Assembly (NCBI RefSeq): GCF_001440545.1
Contig: NZ_LKHP01000001.1
Location: 186,001 to 250,000 of the forward strand
Length of the DNA stretch: 64,000 nucleotides
Direction: 5' to 3'
Origin: Caloramator mitchellensis
GTDB taxonomy: Bacteria > Bacillota > Clostridia > Clostridiales > Caloramatoraceae
Part shown: piece by piece, positions 33,294 to 42,443 of the stretch
Position numbering within the stretch: position 1 is the stretch's first letter
Layout of the letters: every line of letters starts with the position of its first letter
Notes under the pieces: generated by a model
What the model was told of the DNA's origin: nothing
Databases searched by the model: none
What the model saw: the letters and a program-made list of their open reading frames with translations, nothing else
Translations under genes and position numbers: made by a program

Positions 33294-34418
33294 ATGAAAA
33301 TTTCAAAAAATGATGCATTAATGTGGTTTGAATTTTTTTCACAATTACCTGAAGACGAAGAACTTAGTCCAAAGCAGGAAGAAATAGTTTATGCCACTTT
33401 TGCACAAATTGAAGCAGCTGTTGAAAATAGAAATGTTGCATTGATGTCTAAAATTAAGAATTTAAAAACATTGGAGAATAGAACTTATTTTGTGGGAAAT
33501 GAAAATAAATTTTCAAATGGATGCCGTTCTTGTCTACTAGGCACTGGGTTAGGCGCAGTTAGAAAAACAAATAGATGCAATTTAAACTGTAAATTCTGCT
33601 ATAACTATGGACACATAGATGAAATGCCACCAATTGGAGAAGATTTTTGGGAAATTGGTGGAACTAAGTTTTATGAAAAGGATATTGATTTACTGCTATC
33701 AATTTATAAAAAGCCAACTGGAATTGCATATGTTTATTTAGAACCATTCATGGAAATAGAAAAATATTTTCCGATTATAAAGAAATTTAGCGATGCTAAA
33801 ATTCATCAACATCTTTATACAAATGGAACTTTAGCAACTGAAGATACATTGAAAGCTTTAGGAAAAGCAGGTCTTAACGAGATACGTTTCAATTTAGGGG
33901 CCTCAGATTGCTCGGATAAAGTTATTGAAAATATAGGCATAGCTAAAGAATATATTGAAAGAGTAGGAATTGAAACTCCAATGACACCTGAGTTTTTTGA
34001 AAACTTTTTTGAGAAGAAACAAGCAATTTTAGATACAAAACTTGATTTTATTAATTGTGCTGAATTACACCTAAATGAAAATAATATTTACAATTATTAT
34101 GGAGAAAATATGTATATTTCAAGACTTGGCTATATATCTCCAATTTGGAGCAGAGAATTAACACTAAATTTTATGAAAATTGCTGATGAAGAAAATTGGA
34201 ATTTAGCAGTTCATGATTGTTCTAACTATACTAAATTTGCCAGAGGTTTAAATTTGAGCAGTAAAGAAGGCAAATGGTTTGGAGCCAGCAGCTATGCTTG
34301 TGAATTTACTAGAATTCCTTATGAAGTCTTCTTGCCAATATTAAGGGACGAAAGCTTTAAATTCTTGATTGAAGAAGAATTACCCTACGGATACAAAATA
34401 GGAGAATTGATGTTTTAG
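33294..34418 (+). CDS. Radical SAM protein of unknown function
   Basis: 374-residue enzyme with the radical SAM cluster motif CNLNCKFC (CxxxCxxC), preceded by another cysteine pair in GCRSCLLGTG, and with TNGTLA in the barrel. The first 75 residues are a helical domain not usual in the core family. Later cysteines (DFINCAELH, AVHDCSNY and SSYACEF) might bind a second cluster. It has its own promoter and terminator, so it works as a single gene. No precursor peptide or partner enzyme is visible, so the substrate is unknown. Confidence 0.85.
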   Translation: MKISKNDALMWFEFFSQLPEDEELSPKQEEIVYATFAQIEAAVENRNVALMSKIKNLKTLENRTYFVGNENKFSNGCRSCLLGTGLGAVRKTNRCNLNCKFCYNYGHIDEMPPIGEDFWEIGGTKFYEKDIDLLLSIYKKPTGIAYVYLEPFMEIEKYFPIIKKFSDAKIHQHLYTNGTLATEDTLKALGKAGLNEIRFNLGASDCSDKVIENIGIAKEYIERVGIETPMTPEFFENFFEKKQAILDTKLDFINCAELHLNENNIYNYYGENMYISRLGYISPIWSRELTLNFMKIADEENWNLAVHDCSNYTKFARGLNLSSKEGKWFGASSYACEFTRIPYEVFLPILRDESFKFLIEEELPYGYKIGELMF

Positions 34419-34433
34419 CAAGCTTGATTTTAA

Positions 34434-34474
34434 ATAGGAGTGGGAAATTTAAAAACCTCACTCCTATATTTTTT
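34434..34474 (+). terminator. Terminator of the radical SAM gene
   Basis: TAGGAGTG (34435-34442) and CACTCCTA (34459-34466) pair, followed by TATTTTTTT. Confidence 0.8.
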
Positions 34475-34496
34475 TAAATAAAAAAAGAAAACTCTA

Positions 34497-34548
34497 TTGA
34501 TATTTAGCCGACTAACTGTTATTATAAATATAGTTAGTCGGCTAAATA
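34497..34548 (+). promoter_or_regulatory. MarR-controlled promoter with twin operator
   Basis: TTGATA (34497-34502), 17-base spacer, TATTAT (34520-34525) form the promoter. Two arms of 17 bases, 34501-34517 and 34532-34548, are perfect inverted copies. Each arm also contains its own near-palindrome, TTAGCCGACTAA and TTAGTCGGCTAA, centred 30 bases apart (about three helical turns). The first fills the -35/-10 spacer; the second covers the expected start site. This is a very good site for binding of two MarR dimers. Confidence 0.85.
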
Positions 34549-34590
34549 ATGTAAGCGTAAATACACTGCGATAATGAAAGGGGGATATAT

Positions 34591-35046
34591 ATGGACAATT
34601 GCAATTTTGATAATTTACATCAAGCTTTTATGATGGTCATAAAACTTCATTATCAGAGATTGCATGCTACTTTAGAAAAACTAGGTCTCTATCCAGGACA
34701 GCCACCTATGTTATTTATTCTGTATAAAAACAATGGACAAAGTCAAAGGGAACTTGCAGAAAAGCTCCATATTAAACCTGCAACTACAACAGTAATGCTG
34801 ACTAGATTAGAGAAGGCAGGACTAGTTACAAGAAAGCAGGATGAATTAGATCAGAGGATTTCAAGAGTATATCTTACAGATAAAGGCATGGAAGTGTGTG
34901 AAGTTTTAAAGAAGGTAATGGGGGATTTGAACGAAGAGTGTTTTGGAAATTTCTCTGATGACGAAAAGGAACTATTGAGAAATCTTCTTCAGAAGATGGC
35001 AGATAATTTATCAAATAAATGTGAAAATCTTAAAGATAAAGATTAA
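34591..35046 (+). CDS. MarR-family transcriptional regulator
   Basis: 151-residue winged-helix repressor. The DNA-recognition part is QSQRELAEKLHIKPATTTVMLTRLEKAGL and the wing is TRKQDELDQRISRVYLTD, both typical of MarR. It starts at ATG 34591 after GAAAGGGGG and is the first gene of an operon with two ABC exporter subunits, so it probably represses its own operon through the twin operator upstream and is released by a drug or toxic small molecule. Confidence 0.93.
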   Translation: MDNCNFDNLHQAFMMVIKLHYQRLHATLEKLGLYPGQPPMLFILYKNNGQSQRELAEKLHIKPATTTVMLTRLEKAGLVTRKQDELDQRISRVYLTDKGMEVCEVLKKVMGDLNEECFGNFSDDEKELLRNLLQKMADNLSNKCENLKDKD

Positions 35047-35101
35047 TATTACTAAGGATAATAGATAATTAGTATATTAAACTGTTAGGAGATGATCAGC
35101 T

Positions 35102-36829
35102 GTGTTAAAACTTTATAAGTTTTTAAAGCCATATGCTGCTATGGTAATAGGAGCATTTATTTTTGTGGCTTTACAATCTTTAGGAGATTTATATCTTCCA
35201 ACACTTATGTCAGACATAATAAATAAAGGTGTAATGAAAGGCGATACAAACAAGATAATACAAATAGGCGGGATAATGCTTTTGGTTGCCGGTGGCGGAG
35301 TAATATGTTCCATAACAGCAAGCTACCTGTCAGCATATATATCCTCTAGCTTAGGAACTATTTTGAGAAGTAAGATATTTAGAAGAGTAGAAAGTTATTC
35401 TTTAAATGAATTTGATAAATTGGGAACAGCAACTTTGATTACAAGAACAACAAACGATGTTACACAAATACAAACCGTAACAGTTATGATACTGCGTCTG
35501 ATGATTAGCGCACCGATAATGGCTGTTGGCGGAGTTATTATGGCTTTTAGAAAGGATAGACCGCTTACATTAGTCCTTGCTGTTGCTGTACCGGTTCTTG
35601 CTGGTGTTGTGGCGTTATTAGCTTCTAAAATGATACCACTTTTTAAATTGGTTCAGGTTAAAATAGATAAAGTTAATCTAGTATTACGTGAAAAACTCAC
35701 AGGAATAAGAGTTATTAGAGCATTTAATACAGTTGAGCGTGAAAAAAAGCGATTTGATGAGGCGAATGTCGACCTTACAGAGAACTATATAAAGGTCAAT
35801 AGAATTATGGCATTTATGATGCCTTCAATTATGCTTATTATGAATTTAACTTCTTTAGCAATTCTCTGGTTTGGAGGTATTCGTATTAGCGAGGGTAATA
35901 TGGACTTAGGAGCACTTGCAGCATTCACCCAATATGCTATGCAAATTATGTTTTCTATGCTAATGCTTGCAATGATGTTTATAATGGTTCCTCGTGCACA
36001 AGCAGCGGCTGTAAGAATTAATGAGGTTCTTGATACAGAACCTGAAATAGTAGATGCAGAAGTAACCAATAATAAATTTGAAGGCAGAGGTTTTGTCGAG
36101 TTTAGAGATGTAACCTTCAGTTACCATGGAGCAGAAGAGCCGGCTTTAAAGAATATTTCATTTTCAGCAAAGCCCGGGGAAGTAACAGCTATAATAGGAA
36201 GTACGGGAGCTGGCAAATCAACATTAGTAAATTTAATTCCAAGATTTTATGATGTTGATAGTGGAAGTATTTTGATAGATGGAGTCGATGTTAGAGAAAT
36301 ATCGCAGGAGGAACTTAGAAGAAAAATAGGTTTTGTTCCTCAAAAGGCAATCTTATTTTCAGGAACAATTGCAGAAAATATCAAGTTTGGAAATGAAAAT
36401 GCTACAGATGAAGAAATCAGGCATGCAGCAGAAGTTGCTCAGGCTTTAGAGTTTATCGAAAGTATGGATGGTGGATTTGAACATAAAATAGCACAAGGCG
36501 GAACAAATGTGTCGGGTGGTCAAAAACAGCGCCTTTCTATTGCTCGTGCACTTGTTAGAAAGCCAGAAATATATATTTTTGACGATAGTTTTTCTGCACT
36601 TGACTTTAAAACGGATGCAAAATTAAGAACAGCACTAAAAAATGAAACTAAAGACGCAACTGTAATTATAGTTGCCCAAAGAGTTGGGACTATTATGGAT
36701 GCAGATAGGATAATTGTTTTAGATGAGGGAAGAATTGCAGGAATAGGAACTCACAAGGAACTATTGAAAAACTGTGATGTTTACCGTGAAATTGTATCCT
36801 CACAGCTTTCAGAGGAGGAGATGGTATGA
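35102..36829 (+). CDS. Heterodimeric ABC exporter, subunit with degenerate ATP site
   Basis: 575-residue half-transporter: six-helix membrane domain (residues 1-310) then ABC ATPase. Walker A is GSTGAGKST and the signature VSGGQKQRLSIARA. The Walker B reads YIFDDSFSALD, with Asp where the catalytic Glu would be. That substitution is the hallmark of the degenerate partner in exporters such as BmrC/BmrD, LmrC/LmrD and TM287/288. GTG 35102 follows AGGAG at a ten-base distance. Its last four bases overlap the start of the partner gene, which supplies the active Glu. Confidence 0.92.
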   Translation: MLKLYKFLKPYAAMVIGAFIFVALQSLGDLYLPTLMSDIINKGVMKGDTNKIIQIGGIMLLVAGGGVICSITASYLSAYISSSLGTILRSKIFRRVESYSLNEFDKLGTATLITRTTNDVTQIQTVTVMILRLMISAPIMAVGGVIMAFRKDRPLTLVLAVAVPVLAGVVALLASKMIPLFKLVQVKIDKVNLVLREKLTGIRVIRAFNTVEREKKRFDEANVDLTENYIKVNRIMAFMMPSIMLIMNLTSLAILWFGGIRISEGNMDLGALAAFTQYAMQIMFSMLMLAMMFIMVPRAQAAAVRINEVLDTEPEIVDAEVTNNKFEGRGFVEFRDVTFSYHGAEEPALKNISFSAKPGEVTAIIGSTGAGKSTLVNLIPRFYDVDSGSILIDGVDVREISQEELRRKIGFVPQKAILFSGTIAENIKFGNENATDEEIRHAAEVAQALEFIESMDGGFEHKIAQGGTNVSGGQKQRLSIARALVRKPEIYIFDDSFSALDFKTDAKLRTALKNETKDATVIIVAQRVGTIMDADRIIVLDEGRIAGIGTHKELLKNCDVYREIVSSQLSEEEMV

Positions 36830-39003
36830 GTGAAAACAGAGGAAGAATGAAAGGACCAATGGGGAACAGAGGCGGCGGACATATGGGTTTGGGAAGACCA
36901 GTTGAAAAGCCAAAAGACTTTAAAGGAACTTTTAAAAGGCTTCTTCGCTATCTAAAACCCCATACAACTAATCTGATTATTGTTTTGATTTTTGCAATAG
37001 CAAGCACAACATTTACAATAGCAACCCCAAAAATAACAAGCAAAGCAATGAATAAATTACAGGATGCATATATGTCCCGCAAAATGCTATCGGAAATGGA
37101 AAAGATGCAAGAAAATATGCTGAATCAGCTAAAAATTAAGATGGAATATTATCAAAAAAATTCAACAGAAAAAGAAAAAAATAATTTGAATAACGAAAGC
37201 ATAAAGGCTATACAAGAATTTGTTTCACTACCAAGGCTAAAGACGCTGACAAACGCAGATGAAAAGGCTGATGTTGTAAAAAAGATTCTTGAATTAAGCA
37301 AAAAAATGAAAGGCAGTATGGAAAATACACCAAAGGATGCTAAGGAAAATATTGAGTTTACAGATGAGCAAATAAATGCAGTTATCAAGGCAATTAGGGA
37401 AACCAATGGAGAATATGATTTTAACTATATTGGAAAGATCGCACTAATACTTATAGCTATGTATATTATAAGTTCACTGTTTAGTTTAATAATGGGACTT
37501 GTAATGTCAGGGGTAGCACAAAAAACAGTCCGCGATTTAAGAAGAGAAGTAGACGATAAACTTTCAAGACTGCCACTTAAGTATTATGACCAGCATGCTC
37601 ATGGAGATGTCCTAAGCCGTATTACAAATGATGTTGATACTATAGCAACTACATTGCAACAAAGTTTAACACAAATTATTACTTCGGTTATTACTATAAT
37701 TGGTTATATCATTATGATGCTAACAATAAGTCCTACCTTAACATTGATAGTCTTAGCTACAATGCCTTTGTATGTTATAGCAACAGCATTTATAGCCAAG
37801 AAATCCCAAAAATACTTTGCTATTCAGCAAAAGGAACTTGGGGAATTAAGCGGTCATGTTGAAGAAATTTATACAGGACATAAAATAGTCAAAGCATTTG
37901 GAAAAGAAAAAGATGCAATTAATGAGTTTGAAGCAATAAATTATAGACTCAAGGACTCAGGATGGAAGGCGCAGTTCATATCTGGAATCATGTTTCCATT
38001 AATGAACTTTATAAGCAACTTAGGATATGTTGGTATAAGTATTGTCGGTGGAATATGGATTACAAAGAGTCGTCTTGGTATAGGCGATGTCCTGGCGTTT
38101 ATACAATATTCGAGGTCCTTTACTATGCCTATTGTTCAAACAGCAAACATTGCAAATGTAATCCAATCAACTATTGCCTGTGCTGAACGCGTATTTCAAA
38201 TCTTAGATGAAGAAGAAGAAATCCCAGATAGTAAGGATGCAGTCGGACTAGACAATCCAAAGGGCGAAGTTAAGTTTGAACATGTAAGTTTTAGATATAA
38301 GGAAGATATTCCGCTTATAGAAGATATGAATTTAGATGTAAAGCAAGGTCATACTATTGCAATTGTAGGACCGACAGGTGCAGGCAAAACTACACTTGTG
38401 AACCTATTAATGCGTTTTTATGAAATTAATTCAGGAAAAATAAGTATTGATGGTGTTGATATAAGAGACATCAGAAGAAGTGAACTAAGAAGAATGTTTG
38501 GTATGGTTCTTCAAGATACCTGGCTTTTCAATGGCACAATTAAAGATAACATAGCTTATGGAAAAGAAGGAGCAACCATGGAAGAGATTGTAAACGCAGC
38601 AAAAGCAGCCCATGCTGACCATTTTATAAGAACACTTCCACAAGGATATGATACAGTTTTAAATGAAGAAGCAACAAACATTTCACAGGGACAAAAGCAG
38701 CTATTAACTATAGCTCGTGCAATACTTGCCAACCCTACAATACTTATACTTGATGAAGCTACAAGCAGTGTCGACACTAGAACAGAAGTATTAATTCAAA
38801 AAGCTATGGCTAATTTGATGAAGGGTAGAACAAGCTTTGTCATTGCCCATAGACTTTCCACAATACGTGACGCTGAGAAAATTTTAGTAATGAATCATGG
38901 AAGTATAATAGAAATGGGTAGCCATAAGGAATTGCTTGCAAAGGGCGGATTCTACGCAGACCTTTACAACAGTCAATTTACAAGTGGGAATGTAGAGGCC
39001 TAA
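36826..39003 (+). CDS. Heterodimeric ABC exporter, catalytic subunit with extracellular insert
   Basis: 725-residue half-transporter, partner of the preceding gene (ATGA overlap). Walker A is GPTGAGKTT, signature ISQGQKQLL, Walker B LILDEATSSVD with the catalytic Glu. Between the first (about 48-67) and second (about 203-230) membrane helices there is a Lys/Glu/Met-rich insert of roughly 130 residues. BmrD-type subunits are known to carry an extracellular domain at this place. The N-terminus is Gly/Arg-rich (RGRMKGPMGNRGGGHMG). Likely exports drugs or antimicrobial compounds under MarR control. Confidence 0.92.
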   Translation: MSENRGRMKGPMGNRGGGHMGLGRPVEKPKDFKGTFKRLLRYLKPHTTNLIIVLIFAIASTTFTIATPKITSKAMNKLQDAYMSRKMLSEMEKMQENMLNQLKIKMEYYQKNSTEKEKNNLNNESIKAIQEFVSLPRLKTLTNADEKADVVKKILELSKKMKGSMENTPKDAKENIEFTDEQINAVIKAIRETNGEYDFNYIGKIALILIAMYIISSLFSLIMGLVMSGVAQKTVRDLRREVDDKLSRLPLKYYDQHAHGDVLSRITNDVDTIATTLQQSLTQIITSVITIIGYIIMMLTISPTLTLIVLATMPLYVIATAFIAKKSQKYFAIQQKELGELSGHVEEIYTGHKIVKAFGKEKDAINEFEAINYRLKDSGWKAQFISGIMFPLMNFISNLGYVGISIVGGIWITKSRLGIGDVLAFIQYSRSFTMPIVQTANIANVIQSTIACAERVFQILDEEEEIPDSKDAVGLDNPKGEVKFEHVSFRYKEDIPLIEDMNLDVKQGHTIAIVGPTGAGKTTLVNLLMRFYEINSGKISIDGVDIRDIRRSELRRMFGMVLQDTWLFNGTIKDNIAYGKEGATMEEIVNAAKAAHADHFIRTLPQGYDTVLNEEATNISQGQKQLLTIARAILANPTILILDEATSSVDTRTEVLIQKAMANLMKGRTSFVIAHRLSTIRDAEKILVMNHGSIIEMGSHKELLAKGGFYADLYNSQFTSGNVEA

Positions 39004-39027
39004 GTATAGTAAATTTTGTTAATTTTT

Positions 39028-39066
39028 AAGTTTCATCTAGGTTCTATACCTGGGTGAAACTTTTTG
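39028..39066 (+). terminator. Terminator of the exporter operon
   Basis: AAGTTTCATCTAGGT pairs with ACCTGGGTGAAACTT, followed by TTTT. The stretch from here to 39199 shows no further gene; TATACT at 39137-39142 may be the -10 box for the aminotransferase. Confidence 0.75.
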
Positions 39067-39199
39067 ATTTTAATTATAAGACTCTTATATCTATTTGTAA
39101 TTTTCTGTAGAAAAGAATTTAAATTAGTGTTAAAATTATACTGGATACATAAAATATTAAACTGAGAAACAAAAGTATTCTTAGAAGGGAGTTTTTAAA

Positions 39200-40516
39200 A
39201 TGAGTAAACCGATTCTTTCAGCTCACTTTGAATCAAGAACACCATCAGATGTAAGATTAGCCCAGATGAAATATGAAGAACGTAAGGTTAAGCCTCAAGC
39301 TGTAATAAACGTAGGTATTGGTAATGTTTCACTCCCTACAAATCCAGCTATGATGAAAAGAATGTTTTCACTTGATGCACCTGAGAGCCCATTTGCAAAA
39401 GGTGTAATAAGATATACAACAACAGCTGGTTTAAAAGAAACTCAAGATGCTTTTAAGAACATCTTGAATGCAGAGGGTTTTGATACTAGCAAACTTTATG
39501 TTCAGATAACAGATGGCGGCTCTGCTGCTATGGAATTGTTATTATTAGGCGTATGCGGTCCAGCAGGATCAGATGAAAGACCACTATTGATGATTGACCC
39601 AGCTTACACTAACTATATTTCTTTTGCAGAAAGAATAGGTAGAAAAATAGTTACAGTTAAACGTAAATTAGATGAAAACGGAAAGTTTAGCCTTCCAGAA
39701 ATAGATAAAATTGAAGAAATGATTAAAGAATATAATCCTGGAGCACTTCTTGTAATACCATACGACAATCCTACAGGACAGCTTTATGACCATGAAACAC
39801 TTGTTGAGTTAGCTAAATTGTGTGTAAAATACAACATGTGGATGGTTAGCGATGAAGCTTATCGTGAACTTTACTATACTGGTGATACAAGACTTGTAAG
39901 CGTTTGGGGAGTTACAGATGCAGAAGTTCCTGGAATTGAAGGGAGAAGAATCAGTCTTGAAACTGCTTCAAAAGTGTGGAATGCATGCGGCTTAAGAATT
40001 GGAGCTCTAATAACTGACAATGCTGAATTTAACAATAGAGCTGTTGCTGAATATACCGCAAACCTATGTGCTAATGCAATCGGACAATATATATTCGGAG
40101 CGCTTGCACATGAATCAAAGGAACAGATTTTGGATTGGTGCAAGAGTATTAGGAATTACTATAAAGAACAAATTATAAATGTATATAATGGACTCAAAGA
40201 ATTAGAACCCAATTTAATCGTTTCAAGTCCAGATGCTTCAATATATTTGGTTATTGATGTAAGGAACGTTGTAAAACCTGGATTTGATTCAATAGACTTT
40301 GTTCTTTACTGTGCAGGAGAAGGTGCAGTTGAAATCGATGGAGTTGAAACAACTCTATTAGTAGCACCTATGAAGGGATTCTATAATGTTGAAAATGATG
40401 ATGAAAATCCAGGAAAAACTCAATTTAGAATTTCATTCGTAGAATCAGCAGAAAAAATGGCAAAGGTTCCTGAGTTGTTTGTAAAACTTTTAAGACAATA
40501 TGAAGCTCAAAGATAA
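39200..40516 (+). CDS. Class I/II aminotransferase
   Basis: 438-residue PLP-dependent enzyme of fold type I. The cofactor-binding residues are seen in PYDNPTGQLYD (Asn contacting PLP), VSDEAYRELYY (Asp binding the pyridine nitrogen), the Schiff-base lysine in ETASKVWNACGLRIG and the substrate-carboxylate arginine in TQFRISF. It is an alanine/aspartate-type aminotransferase; the amino donor cannot be told. It has its own terminator and no metabolic partner nearby. Confidence 0.88.
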   Translation: MSKPILSAHFESRTPSDVRLAQMKYEERKVKPQAVINVGIGNVSLPTNPAMMKRMFSLDAPESPFAKGVIRYTTTAGLKETQDAFKNILNAEGFDTSKLYVQITDGGSAAMELLLLGVCGPAGSDERPLLMIDPAYTNYISFAERIGRKIVTVKRKLDENGKFSLPEIDKIEEMIKEYNPGALLVIPYDNPTGQLYDHETLVELAKLCVKYNMWMVSDEAYRELYYTGDTRLVSVWGVTDAEVPGIEGRRISLETASKVWNACGLRIGALITDNAEFNNRAVAEYTANLCANAIGQYIFGALAHESKEQILDWCKSIRNYYKEQIINVYNGLKELEPNLIVSSPDASIYLVIDVRNVVKPGFDSIDFVLYCAGEGAVEIDGVETTLLVAPMKGFYNVENDDENPGKTQFRISFVESAEKMAKVPELFVKLLRQYEAQR

Positions 40517-40528
40517 AAAGTAATATAT

Positions 40529-40568
40529 AAGGTCATAGCTAAATATGTTTTGGCTATGACCTAGTTTT
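40529..40568 (+). terminator. Terminator after the aminotransferase
   Basis: AGGTCATAGC pairs with GCTATGACCT around a loop of about 16 bases, followed by AGTTTTTA. The stem could serve both converging genes. Confidence 0.75.
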
Positions 40569-40601
40569 TATTGAATCTTTATAAAACAATAAATTTCAAA
40601 T

Positions 40602-40961
40602 TTATATAATGTCAACTGGAGTTCCTATGGGAACCATTTTGCTTAATTCTATAACATCTCGGTTAAACATTCTTATGCATCCATTGGATATACTTTTCCC
40701 AATTGAAGAAGGGTTATTGGTTCCATGAATGCCATACCCCCTTATATTTAAGCCTAGCCATCTTGCACCGAACGGACCACCTGGATTAATAATTTTATTA
40801 ATTATATAAAATTTGCCCTTAGGAGTAGGAGTTGATGGCTTTCCAACTGCTACGCCATATTTTTTTATTGGTATGCCGCTTTTATATAATGTTAATATGC
40901 GACTTGAAGTGTTAATTCTTATGGTATACGAAGATTTACTACGAATAGAGTCAAAAATCAT
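40602..40961 (-). CDS. L,D-transpeptidase, YkuD type
   Basis: 119-residue minimal YkuD catalytic domain. The active-site motif is complete: HGTNNPSSIGKSISNGCIRM, with the catalytic cysteine in SNGCIRM and the histidine in GIHGTN. Such enzymes make 3-3 crosslinks in peptidoglycan or attach proteins to it. No signal peptide or LysM domain is visible at the N-terminus, which is unusual because the substrate is outside the cell. The ribosome site before ATG 40961 is weak (GAGTG); TATAAT lies upstream on this strand at about 40990. Confidence 0.85.
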   Translation of the reverse strand: MIFDSIRSKSSYTIRINTSSRILTLYKSGIPIKKYGVAVGKPSTPTPKGKFYIINKIINPGGPFGARWLGLNIRGYGIHGTNNPSSIGKSISNGCIRMFNRDVIELSKMVPIGTPVDII

Positions 40962-41088
40962 ATTACACTCAGTAAAAGTGCTTTATATATTATATTCTTA
41001 AAATAGAAAAATGTCGAAAAAAATTTTAAAAAAATTTTCTATTTTTAATGAATATTTTTTGATTAAATGGAAAAATTATAAAATGAAG

Positions 41089-41185
41089 GCTCAAGTAAAA
41101 ACTTGAGCAGGAAACAGCAGTTTCCATAAACAGAACCCCCCATCCCCCTTAGGGCCAAATGGCCCTACTTTTTTTAAAAAAGTTA
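41089..41185 (+). ncRNA. Candidate C-rich structured small RNA or leader
   Basis: In the 291-base gap between the L,D-transpeptidase and the ROK regulator three hairpins follow each other: GCTCAAGT-AAAA-ACTTGAGC (41089-41108), GGAAAC-AGCA-GTTTCC (41110-41125), and GGGCC-AAAT-GGCCC (about 41152-41165) with a TTTTTTT tail. Between the second and third is an unpaired CCCCCCATCCCCC run. Hairpins, a C-rich single-stranded loop and a terminator are typical of Gram-positive regulatory RNAs that pair with Shine-Dalgarno sequences. I found no clear promoter for it, and it could instead be the end of another transcript. Confidence 0.45.
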
Positions 41186-41205
41186 ATTTATTTATTAAAT
41201 AAACA

Positions 41206-41233
41206 TTGAATATTTTGGCCATTTTGGTATAAT
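41206..41233 (+). promoter_or_regulatory. Promoter of the ROK operon
   Basis: TTGAAT (41206-41211), a 16-base spacer, and TATAAT (41228-41233) preceded by TGG, an extended -10. It begins just after the terminator of the candidate small RNA. Confidence 0.7.
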
Positions 41234-41252
41234 CAATAAAGGGGGTGATTGT

Positions 41253-42443
41253 GTGAGAAAAAATTTGGTTCCTGGAAGTTTTCAGTTGATGAAGAAAATT
41301 AATACAGGGTTAATACTAGATGCAATAAGATTATATTCTCCAATATCAAGGGCAGAAATAGCTAAAATGCTAAATTTGACCCCTGCAACAGTTACAAATA
41401 TTACGGCAGAATTGCTCAAAAGAAATATAATCATTGAAAGCGATTTAGGACAATCAACTGGCGGAAGAAAGCCAGTGATGCTAAAAATAAATGCAAATTC
41501 GTATTATTTGATAGCGACACATATTGGTTCTACAAGAGTTAGAGTAGCTATTATGAATATGGAATCAGAGATATTAGATTCAAGAACAGAAAAACTATAT
41601 GAAAACATCGAATATGAAGTTGCACAAGATATACTATTTAGATTAATAAGAGAAATTATCAATGATAATAAAATAGAAAAAAACAAAATACTTGGGATTG
41701 GTGCTTCAGCTCATGGTATTGTTAATTTCGAAAAGGGAATTATTGTTTTTGCACCTAATTTTGGGTGGAAAAATATACCTTTAAAGGACATACTTGAAGA
41801 TGAATTTGAAATTCAGACTTTTGTTGATAGAGATGTAAGATCGATGGCATTAGCAGAGAGCTGGTATGGAGAAGGTAGGGAAGTTGAAAGCTTTATTTGC
41901 ATTAAAGTTGGTTACGGAATTGGTGCTGCAATTATTAATAATAAGCAGCAGGTAAGGGGCGTAACCGATGGGCTTGGTGAATTTGGACATACTAAAATTG
42001 AAATCGATGGTAGAAAATGCATATGCGGAAATAAAGGATGCCTTGAAGCTTATGCTTCGGAAAGGTCGATAATCAGATTTGCAAAAGAAAACGGTTATGA
42101 AGATGATTTAAGCATCGAAAAAATAAATCAAGAGACGTCTCATGGAAATAGTAAAGTTATAGATGCTATTAATAAGGCTGGACATTATCTGGGGATTGGT
42201 ATTGCGAATTTAATAAACATTTTTAACCCCAGTTTAATCGTAATTGGTGGAGATTTAATAGATGTCAATGATGTGTTCTTTCAAGAGGTAGTGCAGTCGG
42301 CTGAAAAGTATGCATTAGCAGATTTGTTCGAACATGTTAAAATAAAAAGAACTAAGACTGGAAAGGATGCAATTATCAAAGGTGCTGGCTTGCTGGTATT
42401 GGATAATCTTTTTGACAGTATTCAAAGGGAGGTAATTATATGA
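41253..42443 (+). CDS. ROK-family transcriptional repressor
   Basis: 396-residue NagC/XylR-type regulator. Residues 20-75 are a winged helix (ISRAEIAKMLNLTPATVTNI) and the rest is a ROK sugar-kinase-like domain with the zinc motif CICGNKGCLE. In the catalytic loop it reads FVDRDVRSMALAE, with Arg replacing the Asn normal in the kinases (DND), and no clean DxGGT phosphate loop is visible, so it probably binds but does not phosphorylate sugar. GTG 41253 follows GGGGGTGAT. It overlaps the kinase gene by four bases. Confidence 0.88.
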   Translation: MRKNLVPGSFQLMKKINTGLILDAIRLYSPISRAEIAKMLNLTPATVTNITAELLKRNIIIESDLGQSTGGRKPVMLKINANSYYLIATHIGSTRVRVAIMNMESEILDSRTEKLYENIEYEVAQDILFRLIREIINDNKIEKNKILGIGASAHGIVNFEKGIIVFAPNFGWKNIPLKDILEDEFEIQTFVDRDVRSMALAESWYGEGREVESFICIKVGYGIGAAIINNKQQVRGVTDGLGEFGHTKIEIDGRKCICGNKGCLEAYASERSIIRFAKENGYEDDLSIEKINQETSHGNSKVIDAINKAGHYLGIGIANLINIFNPSLIVIGGDLIDVNDVFFQEVVQSAEKYALADLFEHVKIKRTKTGKDAIIKGAGLLVLDNLFDSIQREVII

